From Lichina pygmaea (lineage: Eukaryota > Ascomycota > Lichinomycetes > Lichinales > Lichinaceae), in contig OY730169.1 in NCBI GenBank assembly GCA_963422465.1, forward strand, positions 1,736,001 through 1,800,000: a stretch of DNA of 64,000 bases, given 5' to 3'. The translations under genes were made by a program, and so were the position numbers. Of this stretch, positions 54,032-64,000 are shown one piece after another. Under the pieces are notes generated by a model, which was not told the origin of the DNA, searched no databases, and saw nothing but the letters and a program-made list of their open reading frames with translations. The stretch's first letter is position 1. Each line of letters begins with the position of its first letter.

Positions 54032-56839
54032 ATGGAAGACAAGAAGGAACGGGGCAGGAAGGTCCTGCTCCGGGGCCCAGAGAACTATGAAGACTGGGCA
54101 CAAGTTATCAGGATGCGGCTATTGGCCGCAAGAGTCTGGCACACCGTCCTTGTAGAGCCAGAAGAGTCAGAGATGAAGCCTGCCCAAACATCAGCAGCAA
54201 CAGGATCCAAAGCTCAACGGATTGAGGCCACAAAGGAGTGGCAGGATAGCAAGGCAGAAGAAGGAAAGGCAGCAGACATCATACTGTCGTCAATTAGTGA
54301 AGAGCAGCAAAAGCACGTCCGACGGATCGAGCACCCCTACCACATCTGGAAGACCCTGAAAGGGATCCACGAACGGCCGAACAACGAGAAGCTGCACAAC
54401 GCGATGGTACAGCTGTTTTCGAAGGATCTCGGCCGAACGATAGAAGAGAGAGGGTCGAGGATCCGTGTGCTCAATGCCGAAATAGAGAGCTACGACTCGA
54501 CGCTGAAACTGCCGGAAAAGACATTAGTGATCCTGCTCCTAGAGTCGTTGACGCCAGAGTACGATACCATGAAGAAGATCCTCATAACGACGGATCAGAT
54601 CGACGAACTGGACAAGGTCCTGCAGAAGTTAGCAGGAGAAGAGGCACGGATCATCAAGGGAGAAGCGGAGCAGGCACTGGCTGTCCGTAAAGAGGGCAAA
54701 GGACGGAGCAAGGGCCGACGAGACGGAAAGGACATGAAGTGCTTCCGGTGTGACCGGACAGGGCACAGGAAGTCTGAATGTTTCGCGACACGGTCAGCAG
54801 ACGGAACCCCATTGGAGGACGAACCCCCGGTGAAACCCAGGAAGAGAGGGGAGAAGGCAAGAGCGGCAACGTACCGGGAGGATGAGGAAGGAGAGAAGAC
54901 CTACCTCACTTGCCTTGTACCAGATCTGGCGATCGGGGAACCGCGGACGAGCGATTGGATCGTTGACAGCGGTGCGACCCGACACATGAGCTGGGACCTC
55001 GGACTATTCGTTGAGTTGAAACCCATGGGAGGCCACCTGTCAGTAGCCAACGGAGACAGGCTTGCGATCAAAGGTGTAGGAACTGTACAGACCCGGTTCG
55101 ACCAGCAGAGCGGTGTTGCGACAGTCACAGGAGTGCTGTACGTACCTGGATTGACTGCCAACTTGATGTCAGTTTCAGATCTGGACAAGAAGGGGTTCGA
55201 GACAACAACAAAGAATGGGGAGATGGCCATAATAAAGAATGGCAGAAGAAGGGTAACGGCCAGAAGAGAAAAGGGCACGTACCACTTGAAGGCAAATGGC
55301 GAGGTGGTCCTCGCGACGGGACAGGAGAGCCCGACCGGCGGGGCAGGACAGGAGAGTCCTGCAGACGCGAAGAAGAAGACCTGGCACCGGAGGCTAGGGC
55401 ATGCAAGCAAGGCTGTCATGAAGAGGGCAGCACTCACCGGCAAACTCGAAGGGTTCGAGTACGATGAGGAGGAAGTCGAGAACTGTGAGGACTGCATATT
55501 AGCCAAAATGCAGAAGACTCTCCAGAAGAAGGCTGAAGCAACAACGACAAGAAAGCTCGAACTGGTGCACACCGATGTGTGCGGACCTCTGCAAGATGAA
55601 GGGTACGACGGATCACGGTACCTGCTGACGATGATTGATGACTGGACCCGGATGACGTGGGTGTATCCCATGAAGCTCAGGAGTGAGCTACCCGTCGCTT
55701 TTGGCAGCTGGAAAGCCATGGTGGAACGGGAATCCGGCGAGAAGCTGTGCAGGATACGGTGTGACAACGCCAAAGAATACATCAGTCAGTACTTGAAGCG
55801 TCTGAAGCCAGAGGGAGTAAGAGAAGAACCCACCGTGCCGTACAACCCACAGCAAAACGGGGTTGCCGAGCGGTATAACCGAACGATTATCGGTCGGGTG
55901 AAAGCGATGTTGGCGGACGCGGAGCTGCCGATGCAGCTGTGGCCCATAGCAGCCCAGACGTCAGCGTACCTGGACAACAAGCTGCCACACGGGGACAGGA
56001 AGGACTTGCCGGAAGGAGAATGGACGGGACGGACCGTCAACGCAGGCCATCTGAGAGCCTTTGGGTGTGTCGCATACGTGCATATACCGAAGGAGAAGAG
56101 GAAGAAGTTAGATCAACTGGCCTGGAAAGGAGTAATGGTGGGGTACCGGGGTAATCACATTTACCTGGTATGGAACCCGGAGACGAAGAAGATTGCGGCT
56201 GCAGCGTCCGTACGATTCATGGAAGAGATCGTGGGACAACGAGCGCAGGTGCGACCTAAGGAGAAGGTCAGCATTGAGGGGGGGTGGCCACGGGTCACCT
56301 CAGGGCCCGAGCACAGCATTGAGGGGGGGTGGCCACAGGTCACCTCAGTGCCCGAGCAAAGGAGAGAGAGACAGGTGCAAGGCGTACCTGATCGGTCGGA
56401 CGAACCGGACGAAGAAGACAGTGACGAAGAGTCAGTAAGATACGACGCGGAAGGGACGGAAGACTCACCTTGGCAGCCCCGACAAGCAGTGGCTGAAGGA
56501 CCAGCTGAAGCACCTGAGGAAGGAGCTCAGGAGTCGAACGAGTCCGAAGGAAGAGGTCGTGTGGAGCCTGAAAGAGGTCCACAAGAGAACAGGGCCACAG
56601 GCAAGGCCACGAAGGAAGGGTCCGAAAGGGCACAGGAAACAGAGCCAGCGAGGCGGAGTACGCGGATCCGCAAGGCAACAGGGAAGGCAAAGGAAGGTGC
56701 CTTCGCAACAGAAGAATCGGTGTCCGTACCGACGATTCCGAGGTCGGATACGTGCCTTCTGCGGAAATGCTCGCGGACGAGCTCACGAAGCCACTCAGCA
56801 TTCAGGCACGGAAGGAGAAGCTGCAGAGGCTCGGTCTGA
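54032..56839 (+). CDS. Copia Gag-Pol polyprotein, incomplete (fossil element)
   Basis: One long frame (935 residues) inside the LTR element. N-terminal third: Gag-like UBN2-type region (YEDWAQVIRMRLLAARVW, SSISEEQQKHVRRIEHPYHI). Then a CCHC zinc knuckle (CFRCDRTGHRKSEC), an aspartic protease site (WIVDSGATRHMSWDL), an integrase zinc-binding part (HRRLGHASKAVM with CEDCILAKMQ), and an integrase catalytic core (LVHTDVCGPLQ, RCDNAKEYIS, YNPQQNGVAERYNRTIIGRV). After the integrase core comes a tandem repeat of about 15 residues (SIEGGWPRVTSGPEH, SIEGGWPQVTSVPEQ) and an acidic, Arg/Glu-rich stretch. The reverse transcriptase and RNase H parts normal to Copia were not seen. It is the element's own gene, not a host gene. 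Confidence 0.88.
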   Translation: MEDKKERGRKVLLRGPENYEDWAQVIRMRLLAARVWHTVLVEPEESEMKPAQTSAATGSKAQRIEATKEWQDSKAEEGKAADIILSSISEEQQKHVRRIEHPYHIWKTLKGIHERPNNEKLHNAMVQLFSKDLGRTIEERGSRIRVLNAEIESYDSTLKLPEKTLVILLLESLTPEYDTMKKILITTDQIDELDKVLQKLAGEEARIIKGEAEQALAVRKEGKGRSKGRRDGKDMKCFRCDRTGHRKSECFATRSADGTPLEDEPPVKPRKRGEKARAATYREDEEGEKTYLTCLVPDLAIGEPRTSDWIVDSGATRHMSWDLGLFVELKPMGGHLSVANGDRLAIKGVGTVQTRFDQQSGVATVTGVLYVPGLTANLMSVSDLDKKGFETTTKNGEMAIIKNGRRRVTARREKGTYHLKANGEVVLATGQESPTGGAGQESPADAKKKTWHRRLGHASKAVMKRAALTGKLEGFEYDEEEVENCEDCILAKMQKTLQKKAEATTTRKLELVHTDVCGPLQDEGYDGSRYLLTMIDDWTRMTWVYPMKLRSELPVAFGSWKAMVERESGEKLCRIRCDNAKEYISQYLKRLKPEGVREEPTVPYNPQQNGVAERYNRTIIGRVKAMLADAELPMQLWPIAAQTSAYLDNKLPHGDRKDLPEGEWTGRTVNAGHLRAFGCVAYVHIPKEKRKKLDQLAWKGVMVGYRGNHIYLVWNPETKKIAAAASVRFMEEIVGQRAQVRPKEKVSIEGGWPRVTSGPEHSIEGGWPQVTSVPEQRRERQVQGVPDRSDEPDEEDSDEESVRYDAEGTEDSPWQPRQAVAEGPAEAPEEGAQESNESEGRGRVEPERGPQENRATGKATKEGSERAQETEPARRSTRIRKATGKAKEGAFATEESVSVPTIPRSDTCLLRKCSRTSSRSHSAFRHGRRSCRGSV

Positions 56840-56951
56840 CACAGTAGACGAGATGTCAGCTAATGGAAGCAGCAGCGGACGAGGACGGTGGGCCCACATA
56901 CTCACCTTGGGGAAGCTAAATTGCAAAGTGGAGGTGCAGCTCGAGGGGGGG

Positions 56952-57146
56952 TGTTGAAGTTGGGCGATCTGCAACGTCATACCACGTGACTTACAGAAGG
57001 GCGCTAACCCTAGATTGGGAGGAAGGAAGGTTTTCTCATTTTTCATTGTAGACGAATGTCTTAGTACATCCTATTGAATACAAGATCCTATTGTCTTCTA
57101 AGTGCCTCGTCATTCTGAAGTGTCACCGACACCGATTATCCCAACA
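56952..57146 (+). repeat. 3' LTR of the Copia element
   Basis: 195 bases, looks identical by eye to the 5' LTR, preceded by a G-rich purine tract and followed by GGATA (57147-57151), the second target-site copy. Confidence 0.95.
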
Positions 57147-57151
57147 GGATA

Positions 57152-58201
57152 CTCGTATGGAGCAGGTCACGTGCTCCGGCATTCTCGAACTGATAGCCGC
57201 CTGTCAGACGAGTACTTCGCCACTGGGTGCTGTTTCTTCCATTTCAGAGAGCTTGTTGCTTCTCCACAGCAATCTGTATCTATGTGTTATCCACACCATC
57301 AGACTGTTCTACTATGCGCTGCTATAGTAGAATTTGTACCTGTCTGCCAAGAGAGAGTTCACACGATCGGGGATCTACTGTACCAGAATGACAGGGGCTC
57401 GAAGCAGAGGCATAGATGTACTTACTGATATATCACTGTTTACCTTGTCGGTTATCACATGGTCTAGTTATGTTCTATCGTGAGGAGAGAACAAGAAGTA
57501 CATCATATGACAACCGCTCAAGCTTGCCACGTGGTGTCAACACAGAATCCAACTTTCAAACAATAATAAACACCTGTCCACTCCGAGTTTACGGTATTGC
57601 TCACTCCTTCTTGCTGCATACTACCTTTCTGGAAGGACTACATCGACTGCTAGAAACACACATCGGTCTTGAACATTTCTCATCATGTTGACAGGTTTCA
57701 GTCTTGCTATTTTGCTGGTTTACTCGAACAGCTCTCCTCTGGAGTAGTGGCTTTCATCCGATACTGGAGGTCAGCGGAAGGAGATAGAGTGTCGACTGAC
57801 AGTGAGCCCGTTGGTATCTCGAGTCTTCGGAAGCTGTCGCTCCGCAACGATCAAGGGGAAATGAAGAGACAGTGAGCAAAGTGAGCGCTTTTCCATTTTG
57901 AGGGTAGTCGTCGCAGGCTTTCGTTGGGCTAGTTCTCTTTCCCTGATCACTGTCTAGACTCAGCATTTTGCTCTCTCAAGATTGTCTGGTCTATTCTTGG
58001 TTTTGGCACTGACAAGAGCAGCCAGGTCCTGTCGCAGCAGCTAGATTCACATCTCTTTACAAACCGGTAACTCGATGCTTCCAAACATCTCATTTTAATG
58101 GCGCAGCAGAGCACCAACCAGACGGCTCAACAAAACTACACCTAAGCAAAAACCCCATTGTTCTTGTCGCTGAGCGTTGTGGCACTTCACCAGCAAAGCT
58201 A
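57152..58201. other. Intergenic, no recognised gene
   Basis: About 1 kb between the Copia element and the next gene. Short frames only, no motif. The last 200 bases are probably the promoter of the gene starting at 58202. Confidence 0.45.
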
Positions 58202-59491
58202 ATGCAACTCACGATGGCAATGATTATGACCAACTCACAAGGCTTGCTGCGGCCCATTGCTCAGACCGTTGTGGCTCCTCTGGACAAAGATTCACAATCC
58301 CGTTGGAGGGCAAACATGCGCCGGGTCCAGTTACTCTATGTCAAGGGGCAGTACAAGCAATGTCAAGTCTACTGCGATTTTCTTGTACGCACAAGCGAAA
58401 CCAGCGCTGTCCCGGTAAGTTGGCGCTTCTTTTGACATCATCAATTGGGTGGCAATCATCTCCAGAGCTTGCTACATAGCTTCTGCTGTGATCACTCGCA
58501 CCTTGGCGGAACCGTTATGACAACTGATCTTTGTTCGGAGATTCCATCGTGCAAGCAGCAAGCCTTGAAGGCTTGTGCAATCTAATCCCATTCCACAGGA
58601 CACACTTCTCCTAACAGCCACTCTTGTTGAAAGAGCATGTCGGCTAATAGAACGCTTGACCCGTATCAACAGCTTCAGCCCCTCCAAGTCGGCTTCCTAC
58701 GCTTCTATGGCGCGATATGTCTTGAGCTGATGGCGCACTCTCACCATCCGCTGTCAGCAATCAAGTTATCCCTGTTGATCTCGGCCAAAGACTCTTACCA
58801 CCGAGCAGCCAGCTCTCTCCCTCGGACTCTCTATCGAGTCAACTCTCTTTCACCATCCACGCTATCATTCCAGACCAACACGTCCGACTTCTCGACCCGC
58901 AGCAACAGTAGTGACAGCGTCTTGCAGATTTCTTCCCACCCGTCGCTGGCCTCTCTCGAGCACGGCAATGACGACGACAACAACAAAAACGACAACGACG
59001 ACAACAACGAAGACACGCTGACACCTCAACCGCTCAACGTCCAAAAAATTCCGGAATGCGTGATCAGCCCACCTCAAGCAGACGCTTCCACCGCCAGCAG
59101 CAGTAGCGTGGAACGAGAAGAAGAAGGAGAAGTCAGGTCACCTTCACCGAGCGAGTTCAGCGACCTGATAAAGCTCTCGCCGTCGCTGGACATCTGGCTG
59201 CTGCAGCGCGCCAGGGCACGGCACAACCATCTGCTCGCGGAGATGGCCGGGATAATGACATGGCACGCCACGAGCGTCGACGACGCGATCCGGCAGACGC
59301 GCTTCGAGCAGGCGGGGTCTCACATGCGCTTCGTGGACCCGAGGCATCGCGGCACCGAAGACGTGTGCCCGCCGGACCGCCAGCAGCGCATCGAGATGTT
59401 GCGAGGTTGCGGATGGCGGCGCGAACGATTCTGCCCGAAGCGGTACGAGGACTTGGCGGCCCGCATCTTGGCCGAGCTGGGCGACGCGTGA
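58202..59491 (+). CDS. Conserved fungal protein of unknown function
   Basis: Two exons, 58202-58414 and 58673-59491, give 343 residues. The first exon encodes RVQLLYVKGQYKQCQVYCDF, like the start of a Pezizomycotina family that begins with a TPR-like helix pair around YKQC. The second continues with FLRFYGAICLELMAHSHHPL and ISAKDSYHRAASSLP, then a low-complexity Ser/Asn/Asp insert (about 58955-59030), and a conserved C-terminal part (LLQRARARHNHLLAEMAGIM, then MLRGCGWRRERFCPKRYEDL). The 258-bp intron has a good donor (GTAAGT) but is long for this window, and an intermediate exon cannot be excluded. The start is the first ATG of a run of three. No signal peptide or membrane span; function unknown. 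Confidence 0.7.
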
Positions 59492-59765
59492 GGAGGAACT
59501 AAGTCCGAGGACGGATCGCCGTGCACAGCGAGGAGATAACTGCGAGCTTCGTCAATCTTTCCTCGGCACAAATAGCACCGCCGTAGACTTTTCCATCTAC
59601 GGCGACGATCTCTGGCATCTACCGGTAAGGTAGATGTAGCCTCTTCTTCTTCCTCTTGTTCTTCCAGCCTCCTTCTCCATCCCTCTTATCAGACCTTTTA
59701 TGAGATCCTTTCGAGTCGTTCAACTTTTCACGGGAACGACATCTCTTCTGGAAGAGAGCTTTCAT

Positions 59766-59803
<38 letters not shown>

Positions 59804-60965
59804 CTGTCTTCTGTCTTTTCGTACAATGTCCTCTCATGTCATCTCTGTCCTCTTATACCCCTCCCCCCGTCCCCTCTCCCCTCTCCCCTCTCCCCTCTCC
59901 CCTCTCCCCGCCCAATGATCTCCGTCTTCCTCCTCCCCCTCCTCCTCAGTCACACACAAAACATCCCAGCTCTCCGCACATAGAATCAGCAGGAAGCAAT
60001 CTAAGACAAAGACCAAGCTGGGTGAGGAGCATGACTACCGAAGATGTGAGAAAGATTCGTTCTCTTGGCGCTTAGCACGGAGACCTTTTGTTTTTTGCTC
60101 CTGTCTTTACTCCTATCGCAGTCCTTATCATCATTCTTATTCTCGTCCTCATCCCTATCCTCGTTCTAGACCTCATCCCTATTCCCAAGCCAGTCCCTAC
60201 GACACAACGACCCCGCTTTTTTTTGACTTTTCTTTGTTGTACTGTAGTCTCACCGTCTGCACCACCTACTCATGACTTCCCACAACCTCCACGACCTACC
60301 GTCCCGTACTGTAATACTACCAAAACCCAGGCACCAACGTTCGCCAACCACAACTTCTAGCTGATGGTAGTTGACATCACAACGAGGACGTGAAAACATC
60401 TGACGTGAACAAATGTTTGGCATGAAAATGTTTTTCTTGACATGATCGAGAATAGAAGATGCGTGTTACAAGGTGCGTCTCACCGATCCCTTCTCCTCTC
60501 TCCTCTTCTCTTCTCTTCTCTTCTCTTCTCTTCTCTCCTCTCTTGCTTCGTCCATACAGATACTTGGTCGGACTCTTCTTTCTCATCTCTCGCTCCCTTC
60601 TCTCCTCTTGCTTCGTCGATGGAGATGCTTGGTTGATGGAGATACTTTGTCGGTCTCTTTCTCTTCTCTTCTCTTTTGCTTCGTTGGTAGGGACCGGGGG
60701 TGGGCTGCATGTACGTTGCACTAAACCAACGAGGGTACCAAGTACCGCACTGTACGAAACAAAGATCGGTGACCAATCGATAATTCACCCGGACCTCCGG
60801 CCCGTCTGAGATGTCTGGGGTGACTGTCTTGTTGGCGTGACTGCGAATGCTTCGTGATACTTGTTGCTGGGACTAACATGACGACTACCATCACCACCAC
60901 CACCACTACCACCACCATTACCAAGTGGCAAGTAAATAGAACCCCCCCCCAATCGAAATCAAAGC
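59492..60965. other. Intergenic pyrimidine-rich region
   Basis: About 1.5 kb without a gene. Contains a CT dinucleotide run (59768-59798), a CCCCTCT tandem run (about 59874-59909), a TCTTC tandem run (about 60499-60535), several CTCTTGCTTCGT-like words (60540-60690), and a CAC/ACC trinucleotide run near 60890-60920. The strand bias toward pyrimidine ends where the kinase gene starts. Confidence 0.6.
59768..59909. repeat. CT and CCCCTCT microsatellites
   Basis: A run of about 15 CT units, then, 75 bases on, five or so copies of CCCCTCT. Both are pure pyrimidine on the plus strand. Confidence 0.85.
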
Positions 60966-62698
<1,733 letters not shown>

Positions 62699-64000
62699 CT
62701 TGTTCTGTAGCAGGCAGAAGCGCCCGCAGCTCGCCTTAAAATGGTGCGCTCAGCATTAGATGTGGCGCTCCCAGCACGGATGTAGATCCGACTGAGGAAT
62801 TGACCGCTCGACGCTCGAGGCAGATGCTGCGCGCTCAAGTAGCAGGACACGATCCAGCTCGACCAGCGAGGCTTCCTGACGAGACTGTTTGAGTCTTCGC
62901 AGCAGCTTCAGCCTTATTGAGTCGCAATTAAAACGACCGTGGCGTCAATGTAGCGGTAGCTGTCGGTTGGATCATGGGCAGTGCGGGAGTAGCGGTGATG
63001 TGTTGGTGTCTGGTTTGGCTGTTGGTGATGCAGTGCCCGCCTGGCTGCCGAATCCGCCTTCCCCGCGATACATGTCGGCCTCAGCCTTAAACATGAGCCG
63101 CGCCCCAAACTCGTCATCGAAATTCTTACTAATCAAGGGGACTAGTGTACCTTCGTACCTCGTGCCCCCCCCTTTGAACCGCGACCGGCACGTGACTGCA
63201 ATGTCCAAGACGCCAAAGCAGAAATTGATACAGAAGCAGAGTGATGAAGCTGGTATCAGTTGTCGATCGATGTAGTGATGCTATGAGGTACGGAGTAGTT
63301 ACGTATGTTATCAATCTGTCGTATGTACGTGACGTACTGTACGTACCATTAGTCACGCCCTCGATGGAGGCATATACGTACAAGTACGCTCCTTACGGAA
63401 GTACCTATGTACATACGTACCGATAGGCCCTCTGTGTGCCCATGTACCGTTACGTACGTAACGTACCTCCGTACAGTACGTACATACCTGTACAGTACAT
63501 GTACGTATGTACCCGTACAGTACATGTACGTATGTACCCGTACAGTACATGTACGTATGTACCCGTACAGTACATGTACGTATGTACGTGCAGTATTTCG
63601 TCGGTAGCGTGTGTACAGTACGTAACGTACCGTGAGTACGTAGCGTACTCCGTAGCCTAGGTTTGGGCCAATCAGTCGTCCTGGCGGACCTGGGTCCAAA
63701 CCGTCCTTCCCACGAGCACCACCAACAGTCACCAGATGGCGGCGGCAGCCAAGTTGACTCATGACTAAGTCAATATAGCAGGTACGGCAGTCGTTGTAAT
63801 GCCCCTCTTACCTAACTAGGTAGGGTTTGACGCCTAGGCAGTTAGCACCTCGATTCAGGTCGTCACGGCCGCGTCCGTTCGGCGGACATGAAGGCAGCAG
63901 CCACAACCACAAAGGCCATTGTAGCCTGCGGTCGTAGTCGCATGCGACACAACTGACGTGTCATCTCCCTGTTGTCTCCTCGACAGCCTTCCCTCGATCC
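62699..64000. other. Intergenic, GTAC-rich, no recognised gene
   Basis: Promoter of the kinase gene, then no convincing gene. A minus-strand frame at 62972-63208 (MDIAVTCRSRFKGGG ...) has no motif I recognise. GTAC-rich DNA from about 63290 to 63660 includes a 25-bp tandem repeat (separate entry). The rest to 64000 shows nothing recognised. Confidence 0.45.
63490..63589. repeat. Four tandem copies of a 25-bp GTAC-rich unit
   Basis: The unit GTACAGTACATGTACGTATG plus TACCC starts at 63490, 63515, 63540 and 63565; three copies are exact and the last ends differently (TACGT). Each unit contains the palindromes GTAC, ACATGT and TACGTA. It lies inside a larger GTAC-rich block. Confidence 0.9.

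Larger units (their letters stand above)
53672..57146 (+). mobile_element. Ty1/Copia LTR retrotransposon, young but shortened
   Basis: A 3475-bp element with 195-bp LTRs (53672-53866 and 56952-57146) that look identical by eye, bounded by TGTTG...CAACA and by the GGATA duplication, so insertion was recent. Right after the 5' LTR lies a primer-binding site GGTTATGAGCCC, complementary to the anticodon region of initiator tRNA-Met, the half-tRNA priming known for the Copia family. A purine tract (GAGGGGGGG) precedes the 3' LTR. Recognised parts, in Copia order: Gag-like region, zinc knuckle, protease and integrase. The element is short for a Copia member and I see no reverse transcriptase or RNase H domain, so it looks broken, with about one main break, and should depend on a complete relative for movement. 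Confidence 0.92.

Noticed and set aside
54032-56839. Long frame as a host gene
   Set aside because: Zinc knuckle, retroviral-type protease site, integrase core, flanking LTRs and a target duplication show it belongs to a Copia element.
59768-60535. Pyrimidine-rich microsatellites as a 5' leader or promoter
   Set aside because: They lie 3' of both neighbouring genes (convergent ends), so a promoter role is not supported.
62972-63208. 78-codon minus-strand frame (MDIAVTCRSRFKGGG ...)
   Set aside because: Somewhat protein-like, but no family known to me, no partner exon found, and close to GTAC-rich DNA.
63490-63589. Possible CRISPR-like array
   Set aside because: The 25-bp units are directly adjacent with no spacers, and the genome is eukaryotic. 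It is a simple tandem repeat.

Overview
The window looks like nuclear DNA of a filamentous ascomycete (Pezizomycotina, perhaps Sordariomycetes; this is inference). The housekeeping genes resemble that group, most introns are 45-110 bp with GT-AG ends and CTRAY branch sites, and two tRNA-Lys(CTT) genes carry introns after position 37. I worked gene structures out by hand from frame, splice signals and remembered family sequences; no search was run. Where I give an exon sum, it is a multiple of three.

Layout. 1-4.3 kb: no recognised gene, with GTAC-rich and G-rich sequence. 4.3-8.8 kb (+): large CAF120/SKG3-type PH-domain protein. 8.8-14.5 kb: repeats and a doubtful coding region at 11.4-13.1 kb. 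14.5-15.3 kb (-): conserved protein of unknown function. 17.9 kb: a 51-bp LINE tail. 18.6-19.2 kb (+): predicted single-pass membrane protein. 19.5-21.3 kb (-): PWP1. 22.1-25.2 kb (+): PRP16. 25.6-26.0 kb: LINE 3' fragment with target-site duplication. 27.5-30.9 kb (-): Ste20/germinal-centre kinase. 33.1-33.8 kb (-): small cysteine-containing secreted protein. 35.6-36.3 kb: pogo-like DNA element. 36.7-38.6 kb (-): RRN3. 38.8-39.0 kb (+): two tRNA-Lys. 41.7-43.2 kb (+): lysine-rich secreted protein. 44.4-47.5 kb (-): TEL2. 48.0-49.7 kb (+): UBA3. 50.0-51.3 kb (-): RPC40. 51.6-53.1 kb (+): 49-kDa subunit of complex I. 53.7-57.1 kb: young Copia LTR element. 58.2-59.5 kb (+): conserved unknown protein. 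61.0-62.7 kb (-): Ca2+/calmodulin-dependent kinase. 62.7-64.0 kb: GTAC-rich DNA with a 25-bp tandem repeat.

Functional picture. Fungal genes here are separate transcription units, not operons. Several act in RNA synthesis and processing: RRN3 and RPC40 in Pol I/III transcription, PWP1 in ribosome assembly, PRP16 in splicing, and two tRNA genes. Others act in signalling and protein control (two kinases, TEL2, UBA3) and respiration. Accessory DNA lies between them: two predicted secreted proteins and one predicted membrane protein, a Copia LTR element, a pogo-like DNA transposon, LINE tails, and abundant GTAC-rich simple DNA.

The most notable observations are a 6-nt microexon in UBA3 that supplies part of the ATP-binding loop, a LINE family that left both a 391-bp and a 51-bp insertion between target-site duplications, and the strong GTAC bias of the intergenic DNA. 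I did not find a clearly new multi-gene system.
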